The notes under the pieces: model-generated | Databases searched by the model: none | Seen by the model: the letters and a program-made list of their open reading frames with translations, nothing else | Told to the model about the DNA's origin: nothing | Made by a program: the position numbers and the translations under genes | In this document: piece after piece, positions 44,453-55,750 of the stretch | Numbering within the stretch: the first letter of the stretch is position 1 | Layout: every line of letters begins with the position of its first letter | NCBI GenBank assembly: GCA_022559845.1 | Contig: CM040118.1 | Span: 441,810,053-441,874,052 of the forward strand | Reading direction: 5' to 3' | Source of the DNA: Amorphophallus konjac | Taxonomy: Eukaryota; Streptophyta; Magnoliopsida; Alismatales; Araceae | DNA: 64,000 bases

Positions 44453-46606
44453 TTACTTGCTCAAGAATTTTCGCTCGGCACCGTCCCAACAATCGGTCCT
44501 GCGAAACTGATAAAAACCCGTCCTGGCATTCCACCATTTGATGTAGTCCGCCATCACCCGTGGAATTCGGCCAGGCGCCGGCACTCTGAATGTGGACTCG
44601 TCGGCCCGGTGAAAATAATCCCACCAGGACCAGGCATGCTCAGCAACCGGGCTGCCCCGAAGACTCCGTACGGGCAAAGGAAACTGTGCATTGTGCGTAG
44701 GGATATGCTGGTCATACCCAAAATTACGCTCGAAGTGAAAAGGGTAATAGGATTCTAGAAACAGAGTATCCCCCTTTCTGAAGACCAGCACACTTGGGCG
44801 AATAGACAACGCCCAGTCACGAAGCTCCGGCTCTATCAGAGGGTGAACCATGGTCTGCTGGCTGATATGGTGGGGATATTTCTCCACTTGGTCGTCCCGG
44901 CATTCCCTTTTGCTATTGACTAAGGGACTGGAATGGGCAGCCAACGTCCAGAAATGAATGCTACCGGGAGAGTCCTGGGGGACGGTTGTAAGCCTGCCCC
45001 GAATGTTGAACAGCTGCATCGTTGTCGAGCCCGTCTCAGCACTTGCGAACTCCAACATCCGCAGAAATAGGCCCCATGATTGTATGACGCGCGGGGCGTA
45101 CTCTGGGAATACATAACATACCCAGGCATTGAAAAAGTGAAGCGGGCCGATGAAGCGAGTCTGGCATGGGAACTGGTGTACACTGACATCTCCCAATGCC
45201 TTGAAAATGAGACACAGCACTGCTGGGGTGAGTGATAGCTTGATGCCCCATGCCATCTGGCAAGCGGGGTAAATGGCATCTGGCCGGATGACGGTCTCAT
45301 CTCCGTAAGGCAGAGCAAAGGAGCAGAGCCAGTACGTGAGGAAAGCTACACAGTGGGTCATCGGATCAACCCCTGCCGGGTTAGCACCACTTCGACGCCC
45401 TTTTGAGGTTGGGAGCGTCATCTTAGCCTTGCTTTGAACGCGCTTCTTCCAGACTGCAGAGGCGTCGACGCAAGGGAAAGCTCCATACTTCTTCGGCCCA
45501 TCGAAAAACTACTTCAGCCACAGGCTCAACCGGACCCTCTTGCGATCCCCACGTGGAGGCTGCTTCTCGCCGTGGGATGACTGATACAGCTCCCGATATG
45601 CCTTCATGAGGAACCTATAAGAATATCCCTGGGCATAGACGCCATTCCCATCGGTCTCGTCCTTGATTAAGTCAGGGAGACACACTTCCTTGTACGGCTC
45701 CCCGTCAATAGGTAGACCGCTCAGCTGGTACAGACTGCACAAGTCCAGCGAAGTATCGCCCTCCACAGTGTAGAATGTGTTTAGCTCTGCATTGAAGACC
45801 TCCATCATTCCGCAGTAGAGGCCTTTTGAGATCGGGTAGTCATTCCGGGAGGCGTAGACGCTGTGGTAGACCCCGGCTCGGAGCAGCAAGGGAGCATAGT
45901 TGAACAGGACATAGTCAGTAAACTCCACTGCTCCCTCCCGAAAAGAGTGTGCAGGTTGAACCTTGAGCTCCCCGAACCAGCCCAGGGCGAGCTCATGCTT
46001 GAATATGATAGCCAAGCAGTCTAAGAGATAGGGCTCCTCCCGATACCCCCACTTCAATGGCGCCAGGAATAAACCAAAGCGGGGCTGCTCCGGGTGAACT
46101 TTGCATGTTGCATTATCCCAACGGGCGGGAGTAAATTCTGCAGCCCGTACCAGCTTGCCCTCCACAGGGGTCACTGCTTCCAAACCCAGCATGGGGTTCC
46201 ACTCTCTTGGCCCACCCACCAGGTACATCGGTACACTTCGGCGAACACTGTACGATAAGCTGTCCCGAAACTACAGAATGGCACGTTCGGCAGCCCGGAT
46301 GGTCTTGATGTCCCTCTTGTCGTAACGGCGGAGATACCTCAAGAAATGAAGAAGGTGCTGGTCCTTCGGGAAGTCCTTCCGGTAGTCACCATCCCAGTCG
46401 AATGTGAAGTTATTATCGGTCAGTCCGACACGGCTAAGGTCCAGAGTGTCGGTCTCAAAATCAGAGGATTAGGCCAGCTTCGCCACCTCTGCATTTTCCA
46501 GGTCAAGCTCTTCCACGTTATGCCACGTGACGGCAGGAACGGCCAGTGAGAGGCCCGACGCGATGCCAGCAGTGGCAGGAGCAGAAGAACCGCTGGGAGC
46601 AGCCAT
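44453..46606 (-). pseudogene. Antisense PMD gene of Element O, plant mobile domain exon
   Basis: Starts with ATG at 46606-46604 (MAAPSGSSAPATAG). One frame runs to 44453 with only three nonsense codons: TAA 46471-46469, TAG 46273-46271 and TAG 45511-45509, all compatible with CAA/CAG deamination. PMD features: DLCSLYQLSGLPIDGEPYKE, then HCVAFLTYWLCSFALP, IYPACQMAWGIKLSL and RFIGPLHFFNAWVCYVFPEY. These are the core of the aminotransferase-like plant mobile domain seen in transposon-linked plant proteins. The gene is antisense to pol, starts 291 bp from a phased motif array (46897-47275), and may use it as promoter. Function unknown. Confidence 0.8.
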
Positions 46607-46896
46607 TTATCTACAAGATGTAAAAAATTTGGGGTCAGAACAAGTCCAGAGTGAAGACAAGGAGAAACTACTATGAAGGGGCTACATTACAATTAAAATG
46701 AACAAGACGCCAGAAATTTTGACAAAATTTTGGCAGAGTCTCCCCTAGGCCGGAGGCGTAAGGGGAAGGCACAGGTGCGCATCCACAAGGAGTGACGGCC
46801 CCAACAAAAATCACAGTGTGCCCCAAGGGCGACACTGGATGGCTTTGTTCTTGAGTTGATCTCCCTGCACAGATACACCTTGCTGATGCCCTCGCC

Positions 46897-47275
46897 CGGC
46901 ACACTGCCCAGTGCCCTTGCCCGGCATACCCGTGCCGAGCCTCCCTGGCACACACTGTGCCGAGCTTCACCGGCACACCCCGTGCCGAGCTTCCCCGGCA
47001 TACCCGTGCCACACTCATCGGCAAACTCGTGCCCATCTGCCCCGGCACACTCCGTGCCCCCCTTCACCGGCACACCCCGTGCCTTTGCCCGACACACTCG
47101 TGCCCTCCATCTCACCGGCACACCCGTGCCTCTTTTCCACCGGCACAGCCGTGCCCTCACTCACCGGCACACCCGTGCCCCTTTTTCAGTGGCACACCCG
47201 TGCCACTCCCACTCCGGCACATCCCGTGCCCTCACTCACCGGCACACCTGTGCCCGCCATCCCACCGGTGCGCTC
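46897..47275. repeat. 25-bp-phased CGGCACAC/GTGCC array upstream of the antisense PMD gene
   Basis: Sixteen cores start at 46897, 46922, 46946, 46971, 46996, 47019, 47043, 47068, 47090, 47116, 47141, 47165, 47190, 47215, 47240 and 47266; the steps are 22-28 bp and mostly 24-25. The typical unit CCGGCACACCCGTGCC has dyad symmetry (GGCAC...GTGCC). It is the same motif as in the LTRs but outside them, directly upstream of the antisense gene. ORFs across it on the + strand are by-products. Confidence 0.9.
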
Positions 47276-47286
47276 CGACACACCAT

Positions 47287-47900
47287 GACCGCCTTCGCCA
47301 CATGCCGAAGAGAAGAAGAAGAAGAAATGAAGAGGAAGAAGGAGAGAAGAACAAGAAGAGATAAGGAGAAGAAGAGGAAAAAGGAAGAGGAAGACGGGGA
47401 GCCTAGGGCTCGTCATCCCCCTGGCGAAGGAAGAAGAAAAGGGAGAGGAGAACGAAGGAGAAGAGAAGAGGAAGAGAAGAAGGAAGAAGGAAGAAGGGAG
47501 AAAGAAGAAGAGGGAGGGGAGAAGAGCACGGTGGCCTCACCCTAGGCATCGGCGACGGCGGTGGGCAGCAATGGAGACAGAGAAGAGAGAGAAGAGCGGA
47601 AGAGGGGGCGGCTGTCGAAGAGACAAGGAGAGAGAGAGGGAGAGAATTCGAAAAGAGAGGGGGGAGTTTTGAACTCCCCCGCCCCTTTTATAGCGGCTTC
47701 AAAAAAAAGAAAAGAAAAGGGAAAGAAACGAGAAAAAAAAGAACAAAACGGATAATAAAAAAAAGGAAAAAAGGAAAAAGAAAGGAGAAAAAAGGAAAAA
47801 GAAAAAGAGAAAAAGGAAGAGAAAAAGGAAGAGAAAAAAAACAGAAGAAAAAAGAAAGAAGAAAAAAGAGAGAAGGGAAAAGAGAGAAGGGGAAAGAAAA
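47287..47900. repeat. Long purine-rich tract
   Basis: The + strand is dominated by GAA, GAG and AAG with few pyrimidines, apart from a short GC-rich break (47520-47560, 47650-47700). The Lys/Glu- and Phe/Ser-rich ORFs here are artefacts. The interval 47901-48054 is AT-rich and then GC-rich, without a gene. Confidence 0.75.
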
Positions 47901-48054
47901 TGTATATATAATAAACGATAAAGATATAATAAATATACAATAGATATAATAATATCTACGTCACGCATCTTACGTATGTACACCCAATAACGTACGTTAA
48001 TTCCATAGATGCACCCATGAGCACCGTCTGGCTCATCCTTCGCCCGCGCTGCCC

Positions 48055-48071
48055 GTGGGTGGGGGGGCATT
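48055..48071 (+). promoter_or_regulatory. Polypurine tract of Element O
   Basis: GTGGGTGGGGGGGCATT directly adjoins the 3' LTR. It is G-rich with two interruptions, acceptable as a plus-strand primer site. Confidence 0.6.
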
Positions 48072-48354
48072 TGTGGACGTATAAAATTGTACGTCCATAT
48101 GTCCCACCAAGCCCCCGCATTAATGTCAAAGTCTAAAAGAGAAGACCCGGGGAGACTGGCCATCCAGGGCTCCGGGAGAATACTACCGTCCGGCGAATCC
48201 CCACATTTGCACGGGCGCATTAGATGACAAAGGAAGTACATGATACCCTCCTGAATTCATACACTGCTATGGACCCACCCTCGGGTCCTTAACGGTGAAG
48301 AAATATCCCAAAGAGTACACAAATGCATGTTCATGATGCAAAGGCAGAAGCCCT

Positions 48355-48735
48355 TCAACAGCACACTACTCAGGAGCCCCAGCGGCACACCCCCTGAAGT
48401 GCCCCAGCGGCACACTACCTGGAAGGTCATCAGCGGCACACCCCCGTTGTCCTTCAGTGACACACTCATTTTGTGCGCTTCACCGGCATATCCAATTCAA
48501 GCCCCAGCGGCACACTAGCAACGCCCTCCCAACGGCACGCTGGTTAGCGCCCCCATCGGCACACCCACGAGGGGCCTCCAGCGGCACACACCCTCGAAAG
48601 CCCCTTCAACGGCACAACATCCCATTGCCCTTTCAACGGCAAAGTTTTTGTGTCCTCCAGCGGCACACCCCGGGTGTCCCTCAATGTCACACTTCAAACT
48701 AGCCCTTCAACAGCACGGCGCCTTGGCCCCTTCCA
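48355..48735. repeat. CGGCACAC array in the Element O 3' LTR
   Basis: Counterpart of 15605-15970; cores at 48383, 48408, 48434 and 48458 (degenerate) and onward keep the 24-26-bp step. An extra unit near 48383-48408 is not in the other LTR, so unit number changes. Confidence 0.85.
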
Positions 48736-49643
48736 GTGGTACAACGTGAACCCTCTAAAACGGCACAGACTGACAGATGACTCAACGGTCACTAGGCAGA
48801 CCCCTTGGCACGCAGCCCAGCCACTTCAATGCCAGCTAGCACCTGCCTTGGTGTCGCCCTCTGATTGGACGAGGGGGATCCTCACCTGACGAGGAGGAGA
48901 CCGAAGTCAACCTCAGATGGCAGTGCCATCATGAGATCTGCCCCTCCAACGACACACCTATAAAAGCCTCTCACGGGAGAAGAGAAAAGCGGATGTGAAG
49001 CTACAAAGAAGAGAACACACGCGAAGCAGAAGAAGAAAAGAAGAAGGTAGAAGAGACTGGAGAGATAGAGGGAGAGTGAGCTATCTGTAAGGGGGAGGGA
49101 AGGAGTGGGCTGAAGGGAGACACCCTCCCTTCTTCCAACTCTCCCCCAAGATTGTTTTCTGCTCTTCCTTTCCCTTTTTTTTTTAGTTTCTCTTCTCTTT
49201 TCTTCATTTTGGAGCATGTTGTAATGGAGTTGGCCTCCGGGCCATGGTCTTTGGTATTTGAAGTCGTTCATGAATAAAAGTGCCTTTTGGGGTGTTAACC
49301 CTTGTTGTGTTTTTGCTGTCTTCTTCCCACCGTTGGCCCTTGATTTCTTTTGCATGTTCCCTCAATCTCCTAACTCTCCGTTTTACTGGCTTTCCCATGT
49401 CATTGGCCTGCTTAGACAGATGATTAGCACTGCTGGGTTGGTTATACGAAGCTAGCCTCCTCTTCCTTTTGGTGAAGTTCAGCAGTATAACCCCCCCTTT
49501 TTCCTTCCCACTGCCTCCATCTATGGGTTTGTTGGCATCCACTACCCCTACCCAGCAATTAGAATTCATCCACTGGTCAAGAAGCCCGTTAGCCTGTCCT
49601 CTAAAGTCTACAGGGTGCATACACCCCCTTTTTGTTTGCCCAT

Positions 49644-50940
49644 TGGCACACTCTCCCTCTTGCTTATCCAGCGGCACACCCCGTGTGCCTTGGCCGGCAC
49701 ACTCCATTTGGCTTCTTGGCCGGCACACTCTATTGGCTTCCTGGCTGGCACACTCCCCTTGACCCCTCTTCGGCCAGTGCTCTCTCTGGCCATGCCTTCA
49801 CCAGCACACGTTGGCCATGGCCTACCCGGTGCACCCTGGCCAGTCCAACCCGACACACCCTAGCCACTTCCTATCTGGCACACCCCAATCATGACTTGCT
49901 TCTCCGACACGCCCATAGTTTGTGTCAGCCTAGTGATTTTCCCGTTCGGCATTTTCTCCGAGTTTTCCGAAGTTTTCATCAAAGGTGGCTGCCTAGGCAC
50001 ACACCTCAGTTGTTGGTTCATGTCACTCCCTATGGGCATGTTCCTTTTTACTCCCTTACCATACGGGTCAAGGGAAGATGCTGCCGAATTTTGGTCAGAA
50101 ATAACAATGAGTTAAAAGGTAAAAGGAAGCAACAAACAAATGGGACAAGCAACAGTAAAACATTCTAATCAGACCAAAGGGACCATACAAAACTCAAGGA
50201 ATTAGATTGAACAAGACTCAGAGAGCTGGGCAACTGAACATGACTTGGGACTCAATCACATGATAAAGAATTGGAAGTTCACCGCTTGGGACCCTTCCTA
50301 TGAACTCCTCAAGCCAGAAGCCTCCCTTTGAACCTCACCCTATTCATGCGGGTTTTTCCCCAATGGCATTGTCCCTAACGCCCCGTGGCCAACCTTGAGC
50401 GGCACACTCCGTTTGACCCCCTGGCTGGCACACTCTTTGGTGCCTCCTTCAGTAACACACTATTCCTCTCTTCCCCTCTCCGGCACGGCCTTCGCCTACG
50501 CTTACCCGGTGCACCCTCAATCAAACCTTCCCCGACACACTTCAGTGGCATTGATATACACTCCAATATTGTACTGAGCTTACTCAGACTCTCACCCCAG
50601 CCTGCATTGACCTCACCCCTTAGCCCCAGCGGTACACTCTCAACACATCCTCCCCGGCCGGCACACTATCACCTGTCTTCAGCAGTGCACCCCTGAATCA
50701 ACTCCCCAGCGGCACACTTTCCCCTCTTTCAGCGGCATACGGCCTATTTCTCCTAACTTCTTACCCGGTGCACTCTCGTCCTCCCAGCGGCACACCGTCC
50801 ACCCTCTGGCTCACGCCTTGGCCGGTACACCCTCCTAGGGCGCTCCCAGTTGTACACCCCTAACTCACCCCTTCCTGCGGTACACCCTCCCAAGGCCTTC
50901 AGCGGTACACCCCTAACTCACTCCCCTTATCCGGCACACT
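49644..50940. repeat. Further CGGCACAC clusters in the Element O 3' LTR
   Basis: Clusters at about 49644-49907 and 50399-50940 correspond to 16857-17125 and 17613-18150. Compared with the left LTR, several cores are CGG here where TGG or CAG stands there, and the reverse. Confidence 0.8.
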
Positions 50941-51810
50941 CCACCATTCCTCCAATCAGAAAATATGTAACAATAATAATGATGAAAAGGGAGGGAATTT
51001 ATGTAATGATAATAACAAAAAAAAGGAATGATGATAATAATAATAAATGTAATGATAAATAGGAGGAGAGCTCATGGTCTGGGAGTGATAAAAGACAGTC
51101 AACAAAAAGGGGTAATGCTAGTAAATGAACGATAGTAGTAAAAATTAACCGAAACAAATTGGGAATACAATGATATGGCTTTCGTCTCTCCTTCTTGGAT
51201 TCTGGTCCCGAGAATATTAATGATGCCTTCACAGGCCGGGCTTCACCCTCGGGAGTTATCCCTCTCGTCATGGTCACCGCCCGACCTTGCCCCCGGCCAA
51301 TATCTCATCGAAGTCCCCTCATCCATCGGGGCCCGAGCCCCCACTTTGTATCAAAGTTGCCATCCCCTGGCAGACATCTGCACGGATTCATCCCCGTTAC
51401 CATCTTGTTTTCTGTATGGACTTTTGTCCAAATATGGAATGGTCCACCAGTGACCGATATAATCTGAATGCTCATGCCCCCCCCCCCCATTATGAGGTTT
51501 CAGCATAGCCCGACTACCTTTTTCCTTCCTGCATTAATTAGTAATTCATTTGGTCATGGAGCCCTTATTTCTGGCAATTAATCAAGGGTATTCCCCTCTC
51601 TGAGGGGATATAAATGACTCTGTGACCTTTATGGCACAGCGGGTCTCGGTCCCGACCCGAACCATACAATCGCCTGACTGAGTCAGATCGAGCGCACTAT
51701 GGGCTTCTATGAAGCCCGAACAAATCATCACTTTGTGACTGGCACGCCCACGCACTTAATAAACCCAATAAATGAACAAAACAACTTATTAAATAATAAG
51801 TGTGTCCATA

Positions 51811-53765
51811 ACTACCGGGAGTTGGCCCAGAGACTGTTGGGCCTGGAGCTGCTGCGGTCGGAGCGTCAGTTGGTGACGCTGCCGAGAGCGTGGCTGCAGG
51901 AGAGCCTTGGTCTGAGGAGAGTCTGGATAGCCACTGGAGAGATGCCGGAGAAGCATCTCAAGAGAGTGACAGAGCGAGCGCGGAGGCAGGTAGCGGCCGC
52001 GCCGGGACCAGACGCAGATGTGGTCTTGAGGCAGTTCCTGATGTTTTCATTTGGGAGGCTCCTCTTCGCCACTCGGGCAGACGTGGTGAGCTATCGGCAA
52101 CTTCCCCTACTGGAGGACGTTGACCGAGTCGGGGAGTACGCCTGGGGGGCGGTGGTCCTCGCCTTCCTGTTCGACACCTTGGGCTCCACCAGTCGGCGTA
52201 CGATGCTCGGCAACTTCTCTCCACTGCTCCAGGTATAACTCGATTTCTAAAATGATTATGCAATTGCTATATGATTATATGCTGTATGTTGACACTTATT
52301 GTAATGCAATGTAGGTGTGGGCCTATGTGTACCTCCCCAGGTTGGGGAGAGGACAGGAGACGTACCCCGACCGACGGCCCATCGCGAGATGGTGGACATC
52401 ACTACGGGAGGTGGGCTCCTTACGTCGCTAGGTTCGGGCGATTCAGGATGACCTCGACGCACTTCCCTATGATTTGGTAAGACCTAAACTTGAGCTTTGT
52501 GTAAAATGCAACTATATGCTTGTTATGCTGATGCAATTACCTACTTGACAGGTCCGGTGGACGCCCTACCAGGGAGAGGGGCACGAGGGCCAGCCGTGGG
52601 TGGTGGCGGCCCTGGCTTACGCGGGTCGAGACATCTGGCTCCACTGTATGAATGTGGTGGAGCCGCTCCACTACCGCCTGGTGATGAGGACCATTGGGGT
52701 CCACCAGGCAGAGGTTGAGTTCCCGGCTCGCGAGAAGCCGGAGGAGGGCGTCGGACGGCACGCACGAGGCCTGGCGATGGAGATCGACTGGACTGTTCGA
52801 GCGTCGGAGCAGATCCAGGACTGGACGGCACTCGGGCGAGTGGTCCGCGCCCAACTCGAGAGCGACGAGGCCTACCTCATGGCCTACGCCCAGCGCTACG
52901 GAGACCATGTCTTCCGTGGCTCTCAACGACCAGTATGCCTCTAACCTTATGCTTTCTAATATGCTTTATCATTACAATGCACTAACACCTGGCTTCCCAT
53001 ATGCAGCTCGACCCCTAGGGGCAGATTGCTGAGCTTCAAGGTCTCCTCCACTCTACCGTCCAGTAGCGGGATGAGCTCCGGCTTTCTCTGGTCCTTTTGG
53101 TAAGTTTTACTCAACCTCAGACTTAAAAGTGTTTATGATATGCTTTATGAAACTGACATGCTCCTATTTGCAGCGAGCCGAGGGAGCCCAGCACCAGGCG
53201 TCGGACGCACCATCTTCCTCCTTTCAGCCATCTGCGGATCAGGCCGAGCAGGACGCGGAGTTCGCCCGGGCAGTGGCAAAAGCCGAGGAGGCCGAGGCCA
53301 CACTCGCTGAGAGGGTAAGCGAATCGCTCTTCCGAATTTCACAATTTGAAACTTGCAAAGTAATTTATGAAATAAATGCATATGTAGGAGCGAGAGTTGG
53401 CAGTAGCGCTGGGTGAGGCCACCCGGCAGAGGGAGGAGGCTGAGTGCTCCCGTGCTGAGGCAGAGACACTCAGCGCAGAGGTAGTAGAGGCCACACACCT
53501 CTATGCAGAGATGGAGCGATCGCGCTCCGGGACGGCGGGGACAGAGCATCCTCGAGCCTAGGCGGCGGAGGCGGACCTGCATCGAGCTGAGGCAGAGCCC
53601 GCCTGCATAGAGGCGGAAGAGCTGCGGGGAGAGGTGCGGGCGTTGAGAGAGTCCGTCCGTCTTCTGAGCGGGAGGCCAGGACGCAGTGGTAGTCAGAGCG
53701 TCGCACCTAGCTACTTCACTGGCTCCTCTGGTCATCGGAGGAATGAGGATGAGGAGCGACGCTGA
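51811..53765 (+). pseudogene. Element X antisense gene 1: PMD protein with coiled-coil tail, five introns visible
   Basis: Exons, all phase 0 with GT-AG introns: to 52232, 52315-52476, 52552-52932, 53007-53099, 53174-53314 and 53388-53765. Exon 1 has the PMD core (FLMFSFGRLLFATRADVVSY, VGEYAWGAVVLAFLFDTLG, FSPLLQ) and exon 2 continues it with VWAYVYLPR and RRPIARWW; exon 3 begins VRWTPYQGEG. The last exons form a coiled coil. TAG stops at 52429, 53016, 53064 and 53559 replace probable CAG Gln codons. The gene is cut at its 5' side by Elements A and O. It is the paralogue of the gene ending at 688. Confidence 0.82.
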
Positions 53766-53997
53766 CATGCAGAAGAGAGCACCTCCATGGCGCCACCATC
53801 AAAACGCCATGAGGGCTCAGGGGAGAGCGGCGGCCCAGGGGAGGGTCAGGCCTGATGTACTTTATGCGACTTATGTACATATGGGTGTTATGATATGATA
53901 TCATATGATATGTTTTGTTTTTAGATTTATGAATGAATGTGAATGGATGTGTGTATGCTTGATGCTAACTGACTAACAACGAATCCTACATTGACAC

Positions 53998-54016
53998 GAG
54001 AGAGAGAGAGGGAGAG
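53998..54016. repeat. GA microsatellite
   Basis: GAGAGAGAGAGGGAGAGAG in the interval between X genes 1 and 2. The surrounding 53766-54078 and 54346-54494 contain no gene. Confidence 0.85.
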
Positions 54017-54078
54017 AGAGACGAAAAGAGACTTGAGTGGAATGATGCAAAAAGGACAAAACAAAGGCCACAGGGATT

Positions 54079-54345
54079 CAAACGGTCATCCAAACGGCCG
54101 TTCCGATGGCCAGACGGTCCCATGGCACACCGATGAGGGCTGTTCGGCCGAGAGCCCAAAGAAGTTTATAAACGGTCCCCATTGGACCGCAGAGGGTAGA
54201 AACACAGTTCTGCATGGACCGTTGGATATGAAACACGGCCTCCCCAGGACCGTTTAGTCTGCCAGGGAGACGAAGTGTGTAGAAGGTGCATAAACGGTCC
54301 ATTGTAGACTGTGATTAAACTCCCGCGGTCTCTCGATAGACCGCG
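54079..54345. repeat. AAACGGTC palindrome array between X genes 1 and 2
   Basis: Units include AAACGGCCGTTC, AAACGGTCCCCATTGGACCG, AAACGGTCCATTGTAGACTG and CCGCGGTCTCTCGATAGACC followed by GCG. The arms (ACGGTC...GACCGT) are those of the Element A motif with a different first base. It occupies the position of the 1060-1209 array in Element A. Confidence 0.75.
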
Positions 54346-54494
54346 TACGAGGCAACCCTGGTAGTTTCGATCGGGACTCTCTTGGAGAGTCCCAACCCGA
54401 GGATAAAGAGTCCCAAAATGTGTCAAGACCTATCCTGACCCGATTTGGAGCTATCCTACCTCAATCCTAGTGGTATTAGGCCACAAATTAGGTT

Positions 54495-54504
54495 CTATAA
54501 GTAG
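54495..54504 (+). promoter_or_regulatory. TATA box of Element X gene 2
   Basis: CTATAAGTAG, 80 bases before the ATG at 54584, matching the arrangement in Element A (1357-1366 and 1444). Confidence 0.6.
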
Positions 54505-54583
54505 GAGGGCACTCTAAACTCGTTTCTCACACTACACCCCTCTTGTAGGCCTTGAAAACCTTGCTAAACCTCCTCAATTCACC

Positions 54584-55750
54584 ATGAAAAGGGTTATTTA
54601 AGGAAGCTCTATGGATGGGGCTGCTTACCACGGGCCAAAGCCGGCCAAAAAAGAGTACGTGGTGCAGCAAAGGTTGACTGCCATCCCTGAGCATCTGAGC
54701 TCCAGTCCCTTGAGAGAGGTAAGCTAAACCAACTTCTCTTAGTTCATTCAATTTCCTTCAAAAAAAAATGCTTATTGTTCTCTCTCTTTTCCTCTCTTTA
54801 TTTTCTTTTCTTTCTTATTACCTCAGCTCCTTCCCGGCCCTAGGTGCTATTCCACCCTGAAGTGAATGTCTCCCATGATCCGTGAGCTACCTATAGCAGT
54901 GATATCCATCTTAAGGGCCTGGCACTTGCATCCTCTTTTAATCCTGGCCAAAAACTACCCCAACCTTTCATTGGATTGGCATAGCATCACAGCTCTAGTA
55001 GAAGTATGGCATCCCCAGACGCATACCTTCATCTTCCCCTCTTTTGAGGCCACCATTTTATTAGAGGAGGTAGAGACTTATCTTTCCCTTCCTAGATCTA
55101 AAGTGGGTGAGGAGGACTTGGTTTGCCACACTGTTGCCCCTATTGATCCTACCATCATTCTAGGGGAATTCCTACCTAGCACTAAGGATATCCGCACCAT
55201 AATTAGCCCACACCACATTCATCTAATACTCTTGAGCCAGTGGGTCATAGCTCATTGTAAGAACAAGTGTGGGTGGGATGAAGCCATAGCCAAAGCTATC
55301 TCCATCTGCTTGTGTGGTGCCATACTCTTCTCCTCTGCCGACCATGTTCTGGACATCCCCAACCTTAGCACCATTAGTGGACTATGGCAGGGTCTTTCCA
55401 TTTCCCAGGCCATTCTTTCTTACTTGTACGAGGGCCTTAGATCAGCAGTCTTAGGGGGACCACTCTTTGGCTCCATGATCCTTTTTGAGTGCTGGATGGG
55501 GGTCAGGATGAAGTTCATACCTAGGGAGGATATTACTTCCGTCAGCCGTATTTTTGGAAGCCATCCACTATTCTCTATTGGCGGCGCCTTCAGGTTTTCT
55601 CAGTAGGAGGAGTGTTGGACTACGGACAAGAAGACTAGGGTCGAATGGCGCCTCTACATCAACACTCTGCCCCTGGACCGGTTCATGATGCACCCATCCC
55701 TCCTCCATGGCACCACCCTCAGGCTTCCAAGGAGGCTTGGACTTGACTTG
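54584..55750 (+). pseudogene. Element X antisense gene 2: PMD/DUF7745-like protein, truncated
   Basis: Exon 1 54584-54718 (135 bp, TAA at codon 6) and exon 2 from 54827, with intron GT-AG as in Element A. Exon 2 has TGA at 54863 where Element A has Trp, a 246-codon open stretch with WHPQTHTFIFPSFEATILLE and LFGSMILFECWMGVRMKF, and TAG at 55604. The frame then continues until Element N cuts it at 55750, opposite the LDL codons of the Element A gene near 2581. Protein similarity to the intact copy is high although the non-coding flanks differ. Confidence 0.82.

Larger units (their letters stand above)
15318..51810 (+). mobile_element. Element O: Ogre/Tat-like Ty3/gypsy retrotransposon with nested Element T
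   Basis: It is bounded by ACTAC at 15313-15317 and 51811-51815. The LTRs (15318-19018 and 48072-51810) start TGTGGAC and end GTCCACA or, on the right, GTCCATA. Without the 10.6-kb Element T and its duplicated GGAAG, the element is about 25.9 kb, in the size range known for Ogre elements. Order: LTR, primer site, pre-gag ORF, gag, protease, RT, two RNase H domains, integrase, tandem repeats, antisense PMD gene, motif array, purine tract, LTR. LTR copies differ at many sites, so it is older than Element T, as nesting also requires. Confidence 0.92.
48072..51810 (+). repeat. 3' LTR of Element O
   Basis: Direct repeat of 15318-19018 with many substitutions and small indels. It ends GTCCATA where the other copy ends GTCCACA. 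It carries a TATA box (48958-48966) and motif clusters at about 48355-48735, 49644-49907 and 50399-50940. Confidence 0.92.

Noticed and set aside
46856..47545. Long + strand ORFs rich in His/Thr/Pro/Arg
   Set aside because: They follow the 25-bp motif array and purine tract; a 25-bp step gives period-three repetition by chance, and no domain is seen.
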